Shown: piece by piece, positions 18,642-28,079 of the stretch
Numbering within the stretch: position 1 is the first letter of the stretch
Layout: every line of letters starts with the position of its first letter
Assembly: GCA_022842185.1 (NCBI GenBank)
Contig: JALHQB010000024.1
Coordinates: 1 to 59,849, forward strand
Direction of reading: 5' to 3'
Length of the DNA: 59,849 bases
Origin: Acetobacteraceae bacterium
Lineage (GTDB): Bacteria; Pseudomonadota; Alphaproteobacteria; Acetobacterales; Acetobacteraceae
Notes under the pieces: model-generated
The model's input: the letters and a program-made list of their open reading frames with translations, nothing else
What the model was told of the DNA's origin: nothing
The model's database searches: none
Translations under genes and position numbers: made by a program

Positions 18642-20000
18642 TCAGGCCTTGGCGCCGCCGAGGCCCGCCAGCAGTGCCGCCCCGGTCCTGATCCCCTTGT
18701 GGAAGCAATCCAGTGACAGGTTCTCGTTCGGCGCGTGGTTCGCTTCGTCGGCATTCGCGTAGGGGATCTGCACCGCCGGCGTGCCGAGGATCTTGGTGAA
18801 GACGTAGTCGGGCAGGCTGGCGCCAAGGCTTGGATAGATCAGCGGTTCGGCGCCCTGCCCGATCGCAACGGCTGCGCGCAATGTCTCCGCGAAAGGCATG
18901 TCGAGCGGAACGCGGGAGGGCAGCATGCCGCCGCCGGGGATGAACGCGACATCCGGCGCATGCTTCAAGACATGCGCGGCGACCTTGGCGAGGATATCGT
19001 CCGGTGTCTGTCCTTCCACCAGTCGCATGTCGCATTTCACGGCCGCTTCCGCTGGCAGCACCGTCTTCGGGCCCGGCCCGCCATAGCCGCCGTGGAAACC
19101 GTTGATGGTCAGCGTCGGGTGGAACATCAGCCGTTCGTAGAAACCCCGATCCTGCGGCGCGTCGAGTTCAGCGAACCCCATCTCCCGCTGCAGCGCCGGC
19201 AAGTCGAGCGGCAGACGCGCGATGGCGGCACGATCCATGTCGTTCGCCGGCACGACGTGATCGTACAGGCCTTCGATGGTGATCTCGCCGCTGGCGTTCT
19301 TCATCGTGCCGAGCAGATGTACGAGCTTCCAGATTGCATTCGGCAACACGTTGCCGAAATTCCCGGAATGCGCATCCCGCTTGGCGGTGCGGGCGCGCAG
19401 CTCGAACTTCGCGACGCCGCGCACTCCGAAGGAGATGATCGGCAGGCCCGAAGGGTGCATCGGCCCATCGGCGGTGATGACCAGGTCCGCCTTCAGCCGG
19501 TCCCGGTTCGTACGCACGAAGTCGGCGCAGTGCGGACTGCCGATCTCCTCCTCGCCCTCCAGCAGCACCACGACGTTGCACGGCAGGCACCCATGCACGG
19601 CAAGGTGCGATTCGATCGCGAGCAGCTGCGCAAAATGCTGTCCCTTGTTGTCGCCGACGCCGCGCGCGTAGAGCCGCCCGTCGCGGATCGTCGGTTCGAA
19701 GGGCGGGGAGAGCCACTTCTCAAGCGGTTCGGGCGGCTGCACATCGTAATGCCCGTAGAGCAGCACGGTCGGCTTGCCCGGCGCGCCATCCCAGCGCGCG
19801 AGCACCATCGGATGGCCGTCGGTGGGAACGGCCTCGGCCGCCATGCCGAAGCGGTTCAGCATGCCGACAAGGATGCCCGAGACTTCTCGGATGCCGATAT
19901 TCTGCGCGCTGATCGACGGATGCCGCACATAGTCCATCAGCCGCCGCAGGAAGGCATCTCGGTTGGCGTCGATATGCGCGAGGACGGGATCGAGGCTCAT
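18642..20000 (-). CDS. M20-family dipeptidase/amidohydrolase
   Basis: This 452-residue cytoplasmic M20 metallopeptidase begins MSLDPVLAHIDANRDAFL. Metal and catalytic motifs are intact: GHYDVQPPEPLEKW (first His and nearby Asp), YARGVGDNKGQ (bridging Asp) and EGEEEIGS (catalytic Glu and ligand). A dimerisation domain follows, with KRDAHSGNFG, and a late HAPNEN supplies the final His. M20 members hydrolyse dipeptides, acyl-amino acids or N-carbamoyl amino acids; the substrate here is not determined. The frame runs open well upstream, but the ATG at 20000 overlaps the SDR gene stop by four bases, as expected in an operon. Confidence 0.88.
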   Translation of the reverse strand: MSLDPVLAHIDANRDAFLRRLMDYVRHPSISAQNIGIREVSGILVGMLNRFGMAAEAVPTDGHPMVLARWDGAPGKPTVLLYGHYDVQPPEPLEKWLSPPFEPTIRDGRLYARGVGDNKGQHFAQLLAIESHLAVHGCLPCNVVVLLEGEEEIGSPHCADFVRTNRDRLKADLVITADGPMHPSGLPIISFGVRGVAKFELRARTAKRDAHSGNFGNVLPNAIWKLVHLLGTMKNASGEITIEGLYDHVVPANDMDRAAIARLPLDLPALQREMGFAELDAPQDRGFYERLMFHPTLTINGFHGGYGGPGPKTVLPAEAAVKCDMRLVEGQTPDDILAKVAAHVLKHAPDVAFIPGGGMLPSRVPLDMPFAETLRAAVAIGQGAEPLIYPSLGASLPDYVFTKILGTPAVQIPYANADEANHAPNENLSLDCFHKGIRTGAALLAGLGGAKA

Positions 20001-20749
20001 AGCCGCCCGCTGTCCACCGAAAGGATCTGGCCGGTGATGGACGCCGCCTGCTCGCTGGCCAGGAACAGCGTCGCATGGGCGATGTCCTCGGCCTGGCCAA
20101 GCCGTCCGGTGCTCAGGCCACCGAGCACCTGTGCCTTCTTCTCCTCGCTGTAGCCGTCCCACTGATCGCGTGCGTCGGGGCCGGACAGGATCAGCCCCGG
20201 CGCCACCGAATTGACCGTGATACCCTGCGGCCCGAGACCCACCGACAGCTGCCGCGTCAACCCGACCACTGCATGCTTCGCGGCGGTGTAGGCGTGCAGC
20301 CCGGTGCGGCTCGCGCGCAGCGCGGCGCCGGAGGAGATCAGGATGATGCGACCCCACCCGGCCCCGGCCATGACGGGCGCGGCGGCCTGGGAGAGCCACA
20401 GGCCGCTTTTGACATTCGCATCCATGATGCGATCCCAATTCTCATCCGTGATGTCGGCGAGTTGAAGTCCGCCGAGCCCACGGGGCCCACCGGCCGCGAG
20501 CGCCAGGATATCGAGGCGGCCTTCCTGCTTCGCCACCGCCTGCACGACCCCAGCAGCGGCGGCCTGGTTGGTCAGGTCGGCGACATGCGCGGTGATGCCA
20601 AGCTCCCGCGCGACATCTTCCACCCGCGCGTCGCGATCCACCACATGCACATGCGCGCCGCTGTCGCGAAACGCTTCGCAGATCGCGCGGCCGATGCCCT
20701 GCGCGCCACCACTGACCAGCGCCACGCGCCCGTCGAACCGGATGTCCAT
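19997..20749 (-). CDS. Short-chain dehydrogenase/reductase
   Basis: This 250-residue classical SDR oxidoreductase has the cofactor loop GGAQGIG at 14-20, acidic residue Asp38 after beta-2 (suggesting NAD preference), catalytic Ser139/140, and Tyr154-x-x-x-Lys158 in YTAAK. The usual NNAG motif reads ALAAGG, so the structural Asn is missing. The C-terminal GQILSVDSG matches the family. An AAGGGGG sequence lies upstream of the ATG. It follows the flavin monooxygenase by ten bases and overlaps the M20 hydrolase gene by four, forming one operon. The substrate is unknown. Confidence 0.9.
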   Translation of the reverse strand: MDIRFDGRVALVSGGAQGIGRAICEAFRDSGAHVHVVDRDARVEDVARELGITAHVADLTNQAAAAGVVQAVAKQEGRLDILALAAGGPRGLGGLQLADITDENWDRIMDANVKSGLWLSQAAAPVMAGAGWGRIILISSGAALRASRTGLHAYTAAKHAVVGLTRQLSVGLGPQGITVNSVAPGLILSGPDARDQWDGYSEEKKAQVLGGLSTGRLGQAEDIAHATLFLASEQAASITGQILSVDSGRL

Positions 20750-20759
20750 GCCTGCCCCC

Positions 20760-21875
20760 TTACCAGCAATGGCCGCGCATGGCCGGCGGCGTCCAGACCC
20801 CGGCCTTGGCGAGCCGTTCGAAGACCGGCTTCAACCGCAGCATTTCGTCGGCGGCCCATAACGGCATGCGGAACAGCAGCCCATCCACGCCGTGGTCGCG
20901 ATTCGCGGCGATGATCTGCTCGGCGACCTCCGCCGCGGTGCCGGCAAAGTAGGGAAAAGTCCCGGGCGTGGCGTCGTTGTGACGCAGCTTGGCCATCTGT
21001 GCCGCCCATTTGCGGCCGGCCTCACCCTCCATGCTTCCCAGCAGATCCTCCATGAGTTGCCGCGCCTCACCCGGCGTATCGCGCACGAGCACGTCGGCCA
21101 GCGTCAACACGCGCGGCGGCGTTTCGCGGCCTACCGCCTGGCAGAACCTCGCCAGTGAGTCATTGACAGCCGGCATGTCGGCCATACTGGCGGGCGAAGC
21201 GAACATGAAGTCGCAATGCCTCACCGTGAAGCGCCGCCCGCTGTCCGACGCGGCGGCGCAGACCAGGACTGGGCGATCCGGCGGAAAAGGCCCGCGCATC
21301 TTGCCATGGGCACGGAAGTAGGAGCCGTCATAGTCCACGCGGCCCTTGCCGCCCCACACGCCCTCGCAGATGCGCACAGCGTCCTCGGCTGCCTCATAGC
21401 CGCGGGCACTGTCGGGCAACGTGTCGATGCCGAACAGGCTTGCCTCATAGTCACGATAGCCGTTGACGATGTTCCAGCCCCAGCGGCCACCGCTCAGCCA
21501 GTCGAAATGCGACCCGAAGCGCGCAATCTGCACCGGATGGAAGAACTGCGTGTGCAGCGTGGTGATGATGCCGAGATGCTTCGTCGCCTGCATCAGCAAC
21601 GGTGTCAGCACGATGGCGTGCAGCGAGGGGTCCTGGAAGCCGAAGCCGCTCGCCTCCTCGGAACTCGGGGCGTAGCCATCGCCGATCAGCGTGAGGTCCA
21701 GGCCGACGTCCTCGCAGGCATGGGCGAGGGCGATGTGGTTCGCGAGGTCCATCGCATCGGGGTTCAACGACGCGATCTTCGCCGAAGGCAGCATGGTCTT
21801 CGCCTTCGGCCAGAAAGTGCCGAAGCGCATGGACGTGGCGTTGGACCGCGGCTTGCGGGTGTTGGACGCACTCAT
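20760..21875 (-). CDS. LLM-class flavin-dependent monooxygenase
   Basis: This 371-residue luciferase-like (beta/alpha)8 flavin monooxygenase belongs to the SsuD/RutA/NtaA neighbourhood. Recognisable blocks are MRFGTFWPKAK at the first strand, LGIITTLHTQFFHPVQIARF, and the signature GGRWGWNIVNGYRDYEASLF near residue 130. Enzymes of this class use reduced FMN and oxygen to open rings or cleave C-S or C-N bonds. They need a flavin reductase, which is not in the window. The start is the ATG at 21875; an internal ATG at 21830 is possible but has no ribosome-binding site. It is the first gene of an operon with SDR and M20 genes and lies downstream of a GntR-type operator. Confidence 0.85.
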   Translation of the reverse strand: MSASNTRKPRSNATSMRFGTFWPKAKTMLPSAKIASLNPDAMDLANHIALAHACEDVGLDLTLIGDGYAPSSEEASGFGFQDPSLHAIVLTPLLMQATKHLGIITTLHTQFFHPVQIARFGSHFDWLSGGRWGWNIVNGYRDYEASLFGIDTLPDSARGYEAAEDAVRICEGVWGGKGRVDYDGSYFRAHGKMRGPFPPDRPVLVCAAASDSGRRFTVRHCDFMFASPASMADMPAVNDSLARFCQAVGRETPPRVLTLADVLVRDTPGEARQLMEDLLGSMEGEAGRKWAAQMAKLRHNDATPGTFPYFAGTAAEVAEQIIAANRDHGVDGLLFRMPLWAADEMLRLKPVFERLAKAGVWTPPAMRGHCW

Positions 21876-22029
21876 TCTAGCAAGCCTTGCCGGAAGCGGG
21901 TCGCGTCAGGCCGCACGCTGACAGGGACATTATCTCACTCTCCATCGACGCCTCGTCGGGCCCGCGCAGGATCGAGCCTCTGTCGGGAAACCTAGTGGGC
22001 GAGCGACGAGGTGACAAGCATTTCGTAAT

Positions 22030-22042
22030 ATTGTCAGACAAT
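22030..22042. promoter_or_regulatory. FadR-type GntR operator, site 2
   Basis: ATTGT-CAG-ACAAT is a perfect 5-3-5 inverted repeat lying in an AT-rich patch 155 bases upstream of the monooxygenase gene. It contains TTGTCAGACAA, sharing TTGTnnGACAA with the site at 16053-16069. This suggests that the same GntR protein controls the monooxygenase-SDR-M20 operon. The rest of the 21876-22190 gap holds no gene that I can see. Confidence 0.6.
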
Positions 22043-22190
22043 TTTTTCAGCGGCGCTCTCGTAGTCGTTCACACTGCGCAGATCGCCGTGACTGGAAGCC
22101 TGGAGGGCCCTGTCGTCGGCCGTGGCTCGAGGAGCAGAAGGCGGCGCCAGCCGCGAGTGCCGCTGACGCTCGGTGCATGAGCCAGATCCC

Positions 22191-23741
22191 TTAGCCGGCC
22201 AGCCGCCCGATCTCGCCGATCACGCGGACACGGATGCGCCGTGCATTGCCCGGCAGATAGGCGATCGGGATGTCCTCCACGTCCAGCGTCTGCACGCTGC
22301 TCGCCTCGGCACCCGCCTCGATCGCACGTCGAGTCGCTTCGCGGCCTGCCTGGTCGAGCGCGGCATCGCGCTCGACGCCCGAGAAGATACGATCCACCTC
22401 GCCACTGACCTGCGCGATCGCCGCGCCGACCGCATTGGCCACCGCATGGTGTTCGATCCGTACCACTTCCGAGATCCCGTCCATCTGGTCGGGCACAAGG
22501 AAACTGCCGCCGCCCACTGCGATCAGGGGCATCGGCGCGGCATCGGTCTTCATGCGGTCCACCACCTCCGCTGCCATGCGTTCCATGCGGGCCAGGCTGT
22601 CGCGCACAAGCGTGGCGGGCAACGCCCGCACGCGCGCCGGATCCCCCAGCGAGATACGTCCCGCGGCCACGGCGATATCGGTGGCGGTCAGCGTATCGCC
22701 GCCGAAGCACAGCGCCTTCTCCGGTAGCCGGAAACCGACGCTGCCCGGCCCGATCCGGCGCCCGGCGTCGGTGACTTCCGTGCCGCCACCCAGTCCGATC
22801 GAGATCAGATCCGGCATGCGGAACAGGGTCCGCACACCACCGATCTCGACCGTCGCATTGGCCTGGCGCGGAAACCCGCCTTTGAGGCAACCGACATCGC
22901 TGGTTGTGCCGCCGACATCGATCACCAACGCATCCGCCAGGCCCGAGAGGAAGGCCGCGCCGCGCATGCTGTTGGTCGGGCCCGAGGCAAAGCAATAGAC
23001 CGGGTGGCGCTCCGCCACCGCGCCCTGCACAATGGTACCGTCATTCTGCGTCAGGTACAGCGGCGCCGTGATCCCGCTGTCGTGCAGCGCGCGCCCGAAG
23101 GCCGCCGTGGTGCGCTGCGCGAGACCCTGCAGCCCCGCATTCAGCAGCGCCGCATTCTCACGCTCAAGCAATCCGATGCGGCCGATCTCGTGCGAGAGCG
23201 TGATGCGTGCCGCGGGCATGACCTCCCGCACGATCTCCGCGGCCTCGCGCTCACATTCATCGGTGAGCGGGGAGAAGACGCTGGTGATGGCGATGGCGGT
23301 GATGCCGCTGTCTGCGATGCGCTCCGCCTCGCTGCGCACGGCGGCGCGGTCGATCGGCACCAGGATTCGCCCGTCATAGTCGTGCCCGCCGCGCACCATG
23401 TGGATGCTGCCGCGCATCACGCCGGCCAGGTCCTTCGGCCAGCCGATGAAGGGCGGCAGGCCGGCATTGGCGGGCAGGCCGATGCGCAACGCCGCGACAC
23501 GGTCGAGGTGACGGCGTTCGACCACGGCATTGGTGAAGTGGGTGGTGCCGATCATCACCGCCTCGATGCGGCAGGCCGCTGGCAGGCCCGCGGCCGCGGC
23601 CAGCAGATCGGCCAAGGCCTGACGCACGCCGTCGGCGACATCGGCGGTGGTCGGGCTCTTCACCGCCGCGAGGACCTTGCCGTCCTCCAGCAGCACGGCA
23701 TCCGTATTGGTGCCGCCGACGTCGATCCCGATGCGGCTCAT
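22191..23741 (-). CDS. HyuA-like hydantoinase/oxoprolinase family protein
   Basis: This 516-residue member of the ATP-dependent hydantoinase A/oxoprolinase family has an ASKHA fold. The N-terminal phosphate loop is GIDVGGTNTDAVLLEDGKV, followed by IGTTHFTNAVVER, a second nucleotide loop VIDVGGTTSDVG and GLGGGTEVTD. Family members hydrolyse hydantoins or 5-oxoproline with ATP, usually with a HyuB subunit. No HyuB is present here. Instead the gene follows, with a four-base overlap, a DUF917 gene. This shorter type (about 515 residues rather than about 700) is typically paired with DUF917 proteins. The exact substrate is unknown. Confidence 0.87.
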   Translation of the reverse strand: MSRIGIDVGGTNTDAVLLEDGKVLAAVKSPTTADVADGVRQALADLLAAAAGLPAACRIEAVMIGTTHFTNAVVERRHLDRVAALRIGLPANAGLPPFIGWPKDLAGVMRGSIHMVRGGHDYDGRILVPIDRAAVRSEAERIADSGITAIAITSVFSPLTDECEREAAEIVREVMPAARITLSHEIGRIGLLERENAALLNAGLQGLAQRTTAAFGRALHDSGITAPLYLTQNDGTIVQGAVAERHPVYCFASGPTNSMRGAAFLSGLADALVIDVGGTTSDVGCLKGGFPRQANATVEIGGVRTLFRMPDLISIGLGGGTEVTDAGRRIGPGSVGFRLPEKALCFGGDTLTATDIAVAAGRISLGDPARVRALPATLVRDSLARMERMAAEVVDRMKTDAAPMPLIAVGGGSFLVPDQMDGISEVVRIEHHAVANAVGAAIAQVSGEVDRIFSGVERDAALDQAGREATRRAIEAGAEASSVQTLDVEDIPIAYLPGNARRIRVRVIGEIGRLAG

Positions 23742-24826
23742 GCGCCGGCCTCCCCGAAGACACTGCGGAAGCCGATGTCATGGCCGAAGGCGCGCGGGCC
23801 GACATGGCGCAACCCTTCCTCGGTCCGATGGATCGGCTGCGATGGCAGGGCGATCACCGTGACACGCTGGCCATAGCGCAGGCTCTCCGTGCCGATAGCC
23901 TCCCCCGAGATGCTGTCGAGCACGCAGATCAGGTCGGGCGTGGTGACGATCATCGTGCCGTCGCGCCGGCCGATGGTGAATTCGTTCTGGAACTCGATAA
24001 CGAAGGCCGCGCCGGCATCCGCATCCTGGCCGGCGAGAGTGAGCGATCCACGCAGGAAGCCCTCGGTCGTGCGGCGCTGCACATCCATCACCTTGCCGGT
24101 GAAAAGCCGCTGGCCATCGGCGGCGGCCACGGTCGCCATGACGGGGTCCTCATGCGCCGCCCTTGCGCGGCGCACCTCGCGGCCCAGCGCGATGGCCTGC
24201 GACAGGCTGCGCAGCACGGCGTGGCGCTTCACCTCCGCCCCGCTGCGCGGTGCCTGGCAGGTGGTCGCGACCGATCCGTATTCCGTGCAGACCTTGCGCC
24301 GGACACGCTCCATCTCCCGCCAGCCGGAGGCGGTGGGGATAATCACGTCATTGTCGCGGATATCGGAGACGACATGCGGGACCATCTGGAGCCCGGCGAT
24401 GGAGAAGGTCTGCATCTGGGCCTCGGGATAGGCCCGACCCATCGCATCCGCATCGACGACCGGCAGGCCCGATGCCGCGGCGACCAGCAACGGCTGGAAG
24501 GCGTTGCAGCCCCCGACCTCCACCGTCATCACGGCACGGAAGCGACGGCCGAGATAGGCTTCCATGATCCGAACCGGCTTGAGGGCGAAGGCCGCATCGG
24601 TCATCCGTTCCTGGAAGACCAGCGGGGCGCCCATGGTCGAGACAACGGCCACCAGATCGTCATCGGCAAGCTCGTCCGGGTCGAGCAGTTCGATGCGGCC
24701 GCCATCCTCGTAGAATTGCCGGGCGACGAGGTGGGAGGCATGGGGCGAGCCGCCGCCGCCGGTTCCCAGGATCCAGGCACCGATGGACAAAAGATCAAGT
24801 TCGTCAGCATCGATCGGCCGCGCCAT
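23738..24826 (-). CDS. DUF917 family protein (S-methyl-thiohydantoin-desulfurase-like)
   Basis: This 362-residue protein begins MARPIDADELDLLSIGAWIL and has the characteristic Gly-rich GTGGGGSPH. Further conserved blocks are VGGCNAFQPLLVAA, VVDADAMGRAYPEAQM and FNEFTIG-like FQNEFTIGRRDG near the C-terminus. The family is DUF917, usually encoded beside hydantoinase-type proteins, as here. The ATG at 24826 has AAGGA at suitable spacing; the longer frame to 24931 adds unconvincing sequence. It overlaps the HyuA-like gene by four bases. A joint role in processing a cyclic amide is likely but unproven. Confidence 0.85.
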   Translation of the reverse strand: MARPIDADELDLLSIGAWILGTGGGGSPHASHLVARQFYEDGGRIELLDPDELADDDLVAVVSTMGAPLVFQERMTDAAFALKPVRIMEAYLGRRFRAVMTVEVGGCNAFQPLLVAAASGLPVVDADAMGRAYPEAQMQTFSIAGLQMVPHVVSDIRDNDVIIPTASGWREMERVRRKVCTEYGSVATTCQAPRSGAEVKRHAVLRSLSQAIALGREVRRARAAHEDPVMATVAAADGQRLFTGKVMDVQRRTTEGFLRGSLTLAGQDADAGAAFVIEFQNEFTIGRRDGTMIVTTPDLICVLDSISGEAIGTESLRYGQRVTVIALPSQPIHRTEEGLRHVGPRAFGHDIGFRSVFGEAGA

Positions 24827-25374
24827 GGGTGGTCCTTCCTTTCGCAAACTCGTCCTCGTTTCCCGGCCCACAGGCTTGCTTGGCACCATCACAGTGCCCT
24901 CCATGCCGATGCAGAGTCCGGGCATTCTCAACCCACACCAAGTCGACGCCTAAGACCTGTTCGAAAATGCCGGCACGCTGCCCGACCGAAGCGCGTGGTC
25001 ATCGCGCCGCCGGTCGGACCGAACCCCTGGGCGGCCGTGCCCTCGAACGCCACGGTCTGCGGCAGCCTCGAAACGGTGGCGAACCATATCCTCAACTCGA
25101 GATGACGGTCGAGACGGAGCCCGCGCGAACCGGCTCCTCGCCAGGGGGGCAATCCGCCGACCTGCCGCAGCATCGACAATGCCATGACGTGGAGGGTGCC
25201 GACCCGGACACTCTCACCGAGCCGGCGCTCTGTAAGACGGCTGCAACGCTGCATCCGGCGATCGGCCGCTCGCGCGCCGCCGCATGGCGTCACCAGCCGC
25301 AATACCGAACCGCATTCGCATTGTTTCGCGTTTGATCCCTTGTTAGTGTTCGTAAGCTAGAAAAGGGATGTGCG
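24827..25374. other. 548-base intergenic region upstream of fumC
   Basis: No frame here has convincing codon bias or motif. A small hairpin GGAGCC/GGCTCC lies at 25116-25137 with a ten-base loop. The last 60 bases before fumC are AT-richer and should hold its promoter, but I cannot assign -35 and -10 boxes with confidence. Confidence 0.5.
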
Positions 25375-26826
25375 ATGACGGCGGAGTGCCCTGTGTTGAA
25401 GAATGTCGCTATCGGCCTGACGGCGTCAGGGTCGCGTACAGAATTCGACAGCATGGGGGAGGTCGAGGTGCCGGCCGACCGGTACTGGGGCGCCCAGACC
25501 CAGCGTTCACTTCAGCACTTCTCGATCGGCGACGATCGCATGCCGAAGGCCGTTTATCACGCCTATGGCATCGTGAAAAAGGCCTGTGCCCTGGTGAACC
25601 ATGCCGCCGGGCGACTTCCCGACTGGAAGATGGCGGCGATCCTTCGCGCGGCCGACGAAGCGATCCGCGGCGAGCTCGACGACCATTTCCCGCTGTTCGT
25701 TTGGCAGACCGGCTCCGGTACCCAGAGCAACATGAACGTCAATGAAGTGCTGTCGAACCGGGCGATCCAGTTGCTCGACGGCACGCTGGGCAGCCAGAAG
25801 CCGGTCGGCCCGAATGACGACGTGAACATGGGGCAGTCGTCGAACGACACCTTCCCGACCGCGATGCACATCGCCGCCGTCGATACGATCGACAATCTGC
25901 TGGTGCCGCAGCTGACCAAGCTGGTCGAGACCATCGAGCGCAAGGCCGATGGCTGGATGGATGTGGTCAAGATCGGCCGCACCCATCTGGAAGATGCCGT
26001 CCCGCTGACCGTCGGCCAGGAATGGCATGGCTGGGCCGGCCAGCTGCGCGATGCGATCGCCGAGGTGGAGGCGAGCCGCGCCGGGCTGTATCAGCTCGCG
26101 GTGGGCGGCACGGCGGTCGGCACCGGGTTGAACGCACCCAAGGGCTTCTCGCAGGACGTCGCGGCGCAGATCGCCACGCTGACCGGCAAGCCCTTCGTCA
26201 CCGCGCCGAACAAATTCGCCGCGCAGGGCTCTCTCGACGCGATGGTGCGCGCGCATGGCGCGCTGCGGAACCTGGCCGTCGCGCTGATGAAGATCGCGAA
26301 CGACATGCGCTGGCTCGCCTCCGGTCCGCGCTGCGGCTTCGCCGAACTGGTGCTGCCGAGCAACGAGCCCGGTTCCTCCATCATGCCGGGCAAGGTGAAC
26401 CCGACGCAGTGCGAGGCGATGGTGATGATCTGCATCCAGGTGATGGGCAACGATACCGCCGTCGCCTTCGCCGGCAGCCAGGGCAATTTCGAGCTGAACG
26501 CCATGCGCCCCGTTATCATCAACAACTTCCTGCATTCGGCGCGCATTCTCGCGGATGGCTGCGGCAAGTTCCGCGAATACTCGGTCGAAGGCACCGCGTT
26601 GAACCGCGAGAAGATCCAGCAGTATGTCGATGGCAGCGTCATGCTGGTCACCGCGTTGTCGCCGGTCATCGGCTATCAGAATGCGGCGCATATTGCCGAG
26701 GATGCGATCGCGAAGAACGTGACGCTGAAGCAGGCGGCGCTGGCTTCGGGCAAGGTGGATGAGGCGCTGTTCGACAAGACGGTCCGGCCCATCGACATGG
26801 TCGGCAGCGGCCTCGCCGGCGCTTGA
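25375..26826 (+). CDS. fumC: Class II fumarate hydratase
   Basis: This 483-residue oxygen-stable fumarase interconverts fumarate and malate in the TCA cycle. The N-terminal TEFDSMGEVEVPADRYWGAQT leads into the SGTQSNMN-type block (TGSGTQSNMNVNEV), then GQSSNDTFPTAMHIA, GRTHLEDAVPLTVGQEWHG and the lyase signature GSSIMPGKVNPTQCEA near residue 332. The sequence is about 20 residues longer at the N-terminus than E. coli FumC. The ATG at 25375 has AAAAGGG upstream; a GTG at 25393 is an alternative. Its TGA overlaps the thrE ATG by one base, starting a run of five co-directional metabolic genes. Confidence 0.95.
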   Translation: MTAECPVLKNVAIGLTASGSRTEFDSMGEVEVPADRYWGAQTQRSLQHFSIGDDRMPKAVYHAYGIVKKACALVNHAAGRLPDWKMAAILRAADEAIRGELDDHFPLFVWQTGSGTQSNMNVNEVLSNRAIQLLDGTLGSQKPVGPNDDVNMGQSSNDTFPTAMHIAAVDTIDNLLVPQLTKLVETIERKADGWMDVVKIGRTHLEDAVPLTVGQEWHGWAGQLRDAIAEVEASRAGLYQLAVGGTAVGTGLNAPKGFSQDVAAQIATLTGKPFVTAPNKFAAQGSLDAMVRAHGALRNLAVALMKIANDMRWLASGPRCGFAELVLPSNEPGSSIMPGKVNPTQCEAMVMICIQVMGNDTAVAFAGSQGNFELNAMRPVIINNFLHSARILADGCGKFREYSVEGTALNREKIQQYVDGSVMLVTALSPVIGYQNAAHIAEDAIAKNVTLKQAALASGKVDEALFDKTVRPIDMVGSGLAGA

Positions 26827-28079
26827 TGTCCGATGCCGCGCCGCCGATCCATGACGTGGCGCATCTCGCGCTGCGGTTGGGGCGCCTCATGCTGCTCAAC
26901 GGGGCGGATACGGCGCATGTGCAGCAGGCCGTACTCGGCTTCGCGCAGCGCTTCGGCTTCCAGGCCCATCTGCTGGTCCATGCCGAAGGCCTGCTGTTGA
27001 CACTGGAGGATGCGACCGGCTTCCGCACCAAGATCGGCCAGCCGGTCGCCGGACTGGCGGTGAACATGGATGCGCTGGTGGCGATCGGGCGCATCCGCGC
27101 CGATTCGTCGGACATCGCAGGAATCGAGCGCCAGCTCGATGCCATCGAACACGCCCCGCGTCGCTATCCGCCCTGGCTGGTGGTGATCGGCATCGGCATC
27201 ACCGCCGCCGCCTTGGCGCGGCTGTTCGGCGGCGGATGGGCGGTTGTCGCCGTCTCCCTGCTGGTCGGCATGGTCACGCAGGCGTTGCGCCAGACCTTCA
27301 CGCGGCACGGCACCAACCCGATTGCCGTGGCGGGGCTGGCGGCCTTCGGCGGTGGTGCGACCGGCGCGCTGGTCATGACGCTGCTGCCGTCGGAGTCACC
27401 GACACTTTGCCTGGTGGCGGCGGGCATGATCCTCGTGCCCGGCGTGCCACTGATCAACGGCGTGCGCGACACGGTCGGCAACCATGTCGGGAACGGCATC
27501 GCGCGGCTGCTGTTCGGCACGGTGACGGTGCTGGCCATCGCCTTCGGCCTGTTCCTCGCAGCGGCCATCGCCGGGGACAACCTGCCGGTCGGCGCGCATT
27601 TCCCACCGCTGCCGCTGACGCAGGACCTGCTGTTCTCGGCCCTGGCGGGGGCCGGCTACGCCCTTCTGTTCAACGTGCCGCCGCGTCTCGCCTGGGCCTG
27701 CTGCCTGTGCGCCATGGCGGGGCACGGGTCGCGGACGGCGCTGATCGGCCTGGGCCTGGACCTGCCGCTGGCTTCCTTCGCCGGTGCCTTCCTGGCCACC
27801 GTCCTCGCGCGACTGATCGGCCAATCGGCCGGCGCGCCGGCGGTGACCTTCGCCTTTCCCGGCGTGGTGGCGATGATCCCCGGCTTCTATGCCTTCCAGG
27901 CCGGCATCGGCGGGCTGGCGATCATGCAGGCCGGTGCGGCGACCCCGGTCGCGCTGCTGGGCGAGACCGCTGGCCTCGCCGTGACCGCCATGCTGGTCAC
28001 CGTCGGCATCGCCATCGGCCTGTGTCTCGCGCTCGCCGCGCCGTTTCCCTCCTCCGCAACCCCACGAGGTGCCTCATGA
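26826..28079 (+). CDS. ThrE-type threonine/serine exporter family protein
   Basis: This 417-residue inner-membrane protein fuses the two halves of the ThrE family. An N-terminal YjjP-like domain (about 10-255) has LLNGADTAHVQQAV, then membrane helices including the block GMILVPGVPLINGVRD. A YjjB-like domain (about 270-400) has NVPPRLAWACCLCAMAGHGSRT and FPGVVAMIPGFYAFQ. About ten hydrophobic segments are visible. Corynebacterial ThrE exports threonine and serine; E. coli YjjPB exports succinate. Given fumarase and malate oxidoreductase neighbours, dicarboxylate export is as likely as amino-acid export. The start ATG overlaps the fumC stop (TGATG). Confidence 0.85.
   Translation: MSDAAPPIHDVAHLALRLGRLMLLNGADTAHVQQAVLGFAQRFGFQAHLLVHAEGLLLTLEDATGFRTKIGQPVAGLAVNMDALVAIGRIRADSSDIAGIERQLDAIEHAPRRYPPWLVVIGIGITAAALARLFGGGWAVVAVSLLVGMVTQALRQTFTRHGTNPIAVAGLAAFGGGATGALVMTLLPSESPTLCLVAAGMILVPGVPLINGVRDTVGNHVGNGIARLLFGTVTVLAIAFGLFLAAAIAGDNLPVGAHFPPLPLTQDLLFSALAGAGYALLFNVPPRLAWACCLCAMAGHGSRTALIGLGLDLPLASFAGAFLATVLARLIGQSAGAPAVTFAFPGVVAMIPGFYAFQAGIGGLAIMQAGAATPVALLGETAGLAVTAMLVTVGIAIGLCLALAAPFPSSATPRGAS

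Noticed and set aside
20001..20438. N-terminal extension of the M20 gene to 20438
   Set aside because: The extension lies inside the SDR gene in another frame; the ATG at 20000 overlaps the SDR stop by four bases, as expected for an operon.
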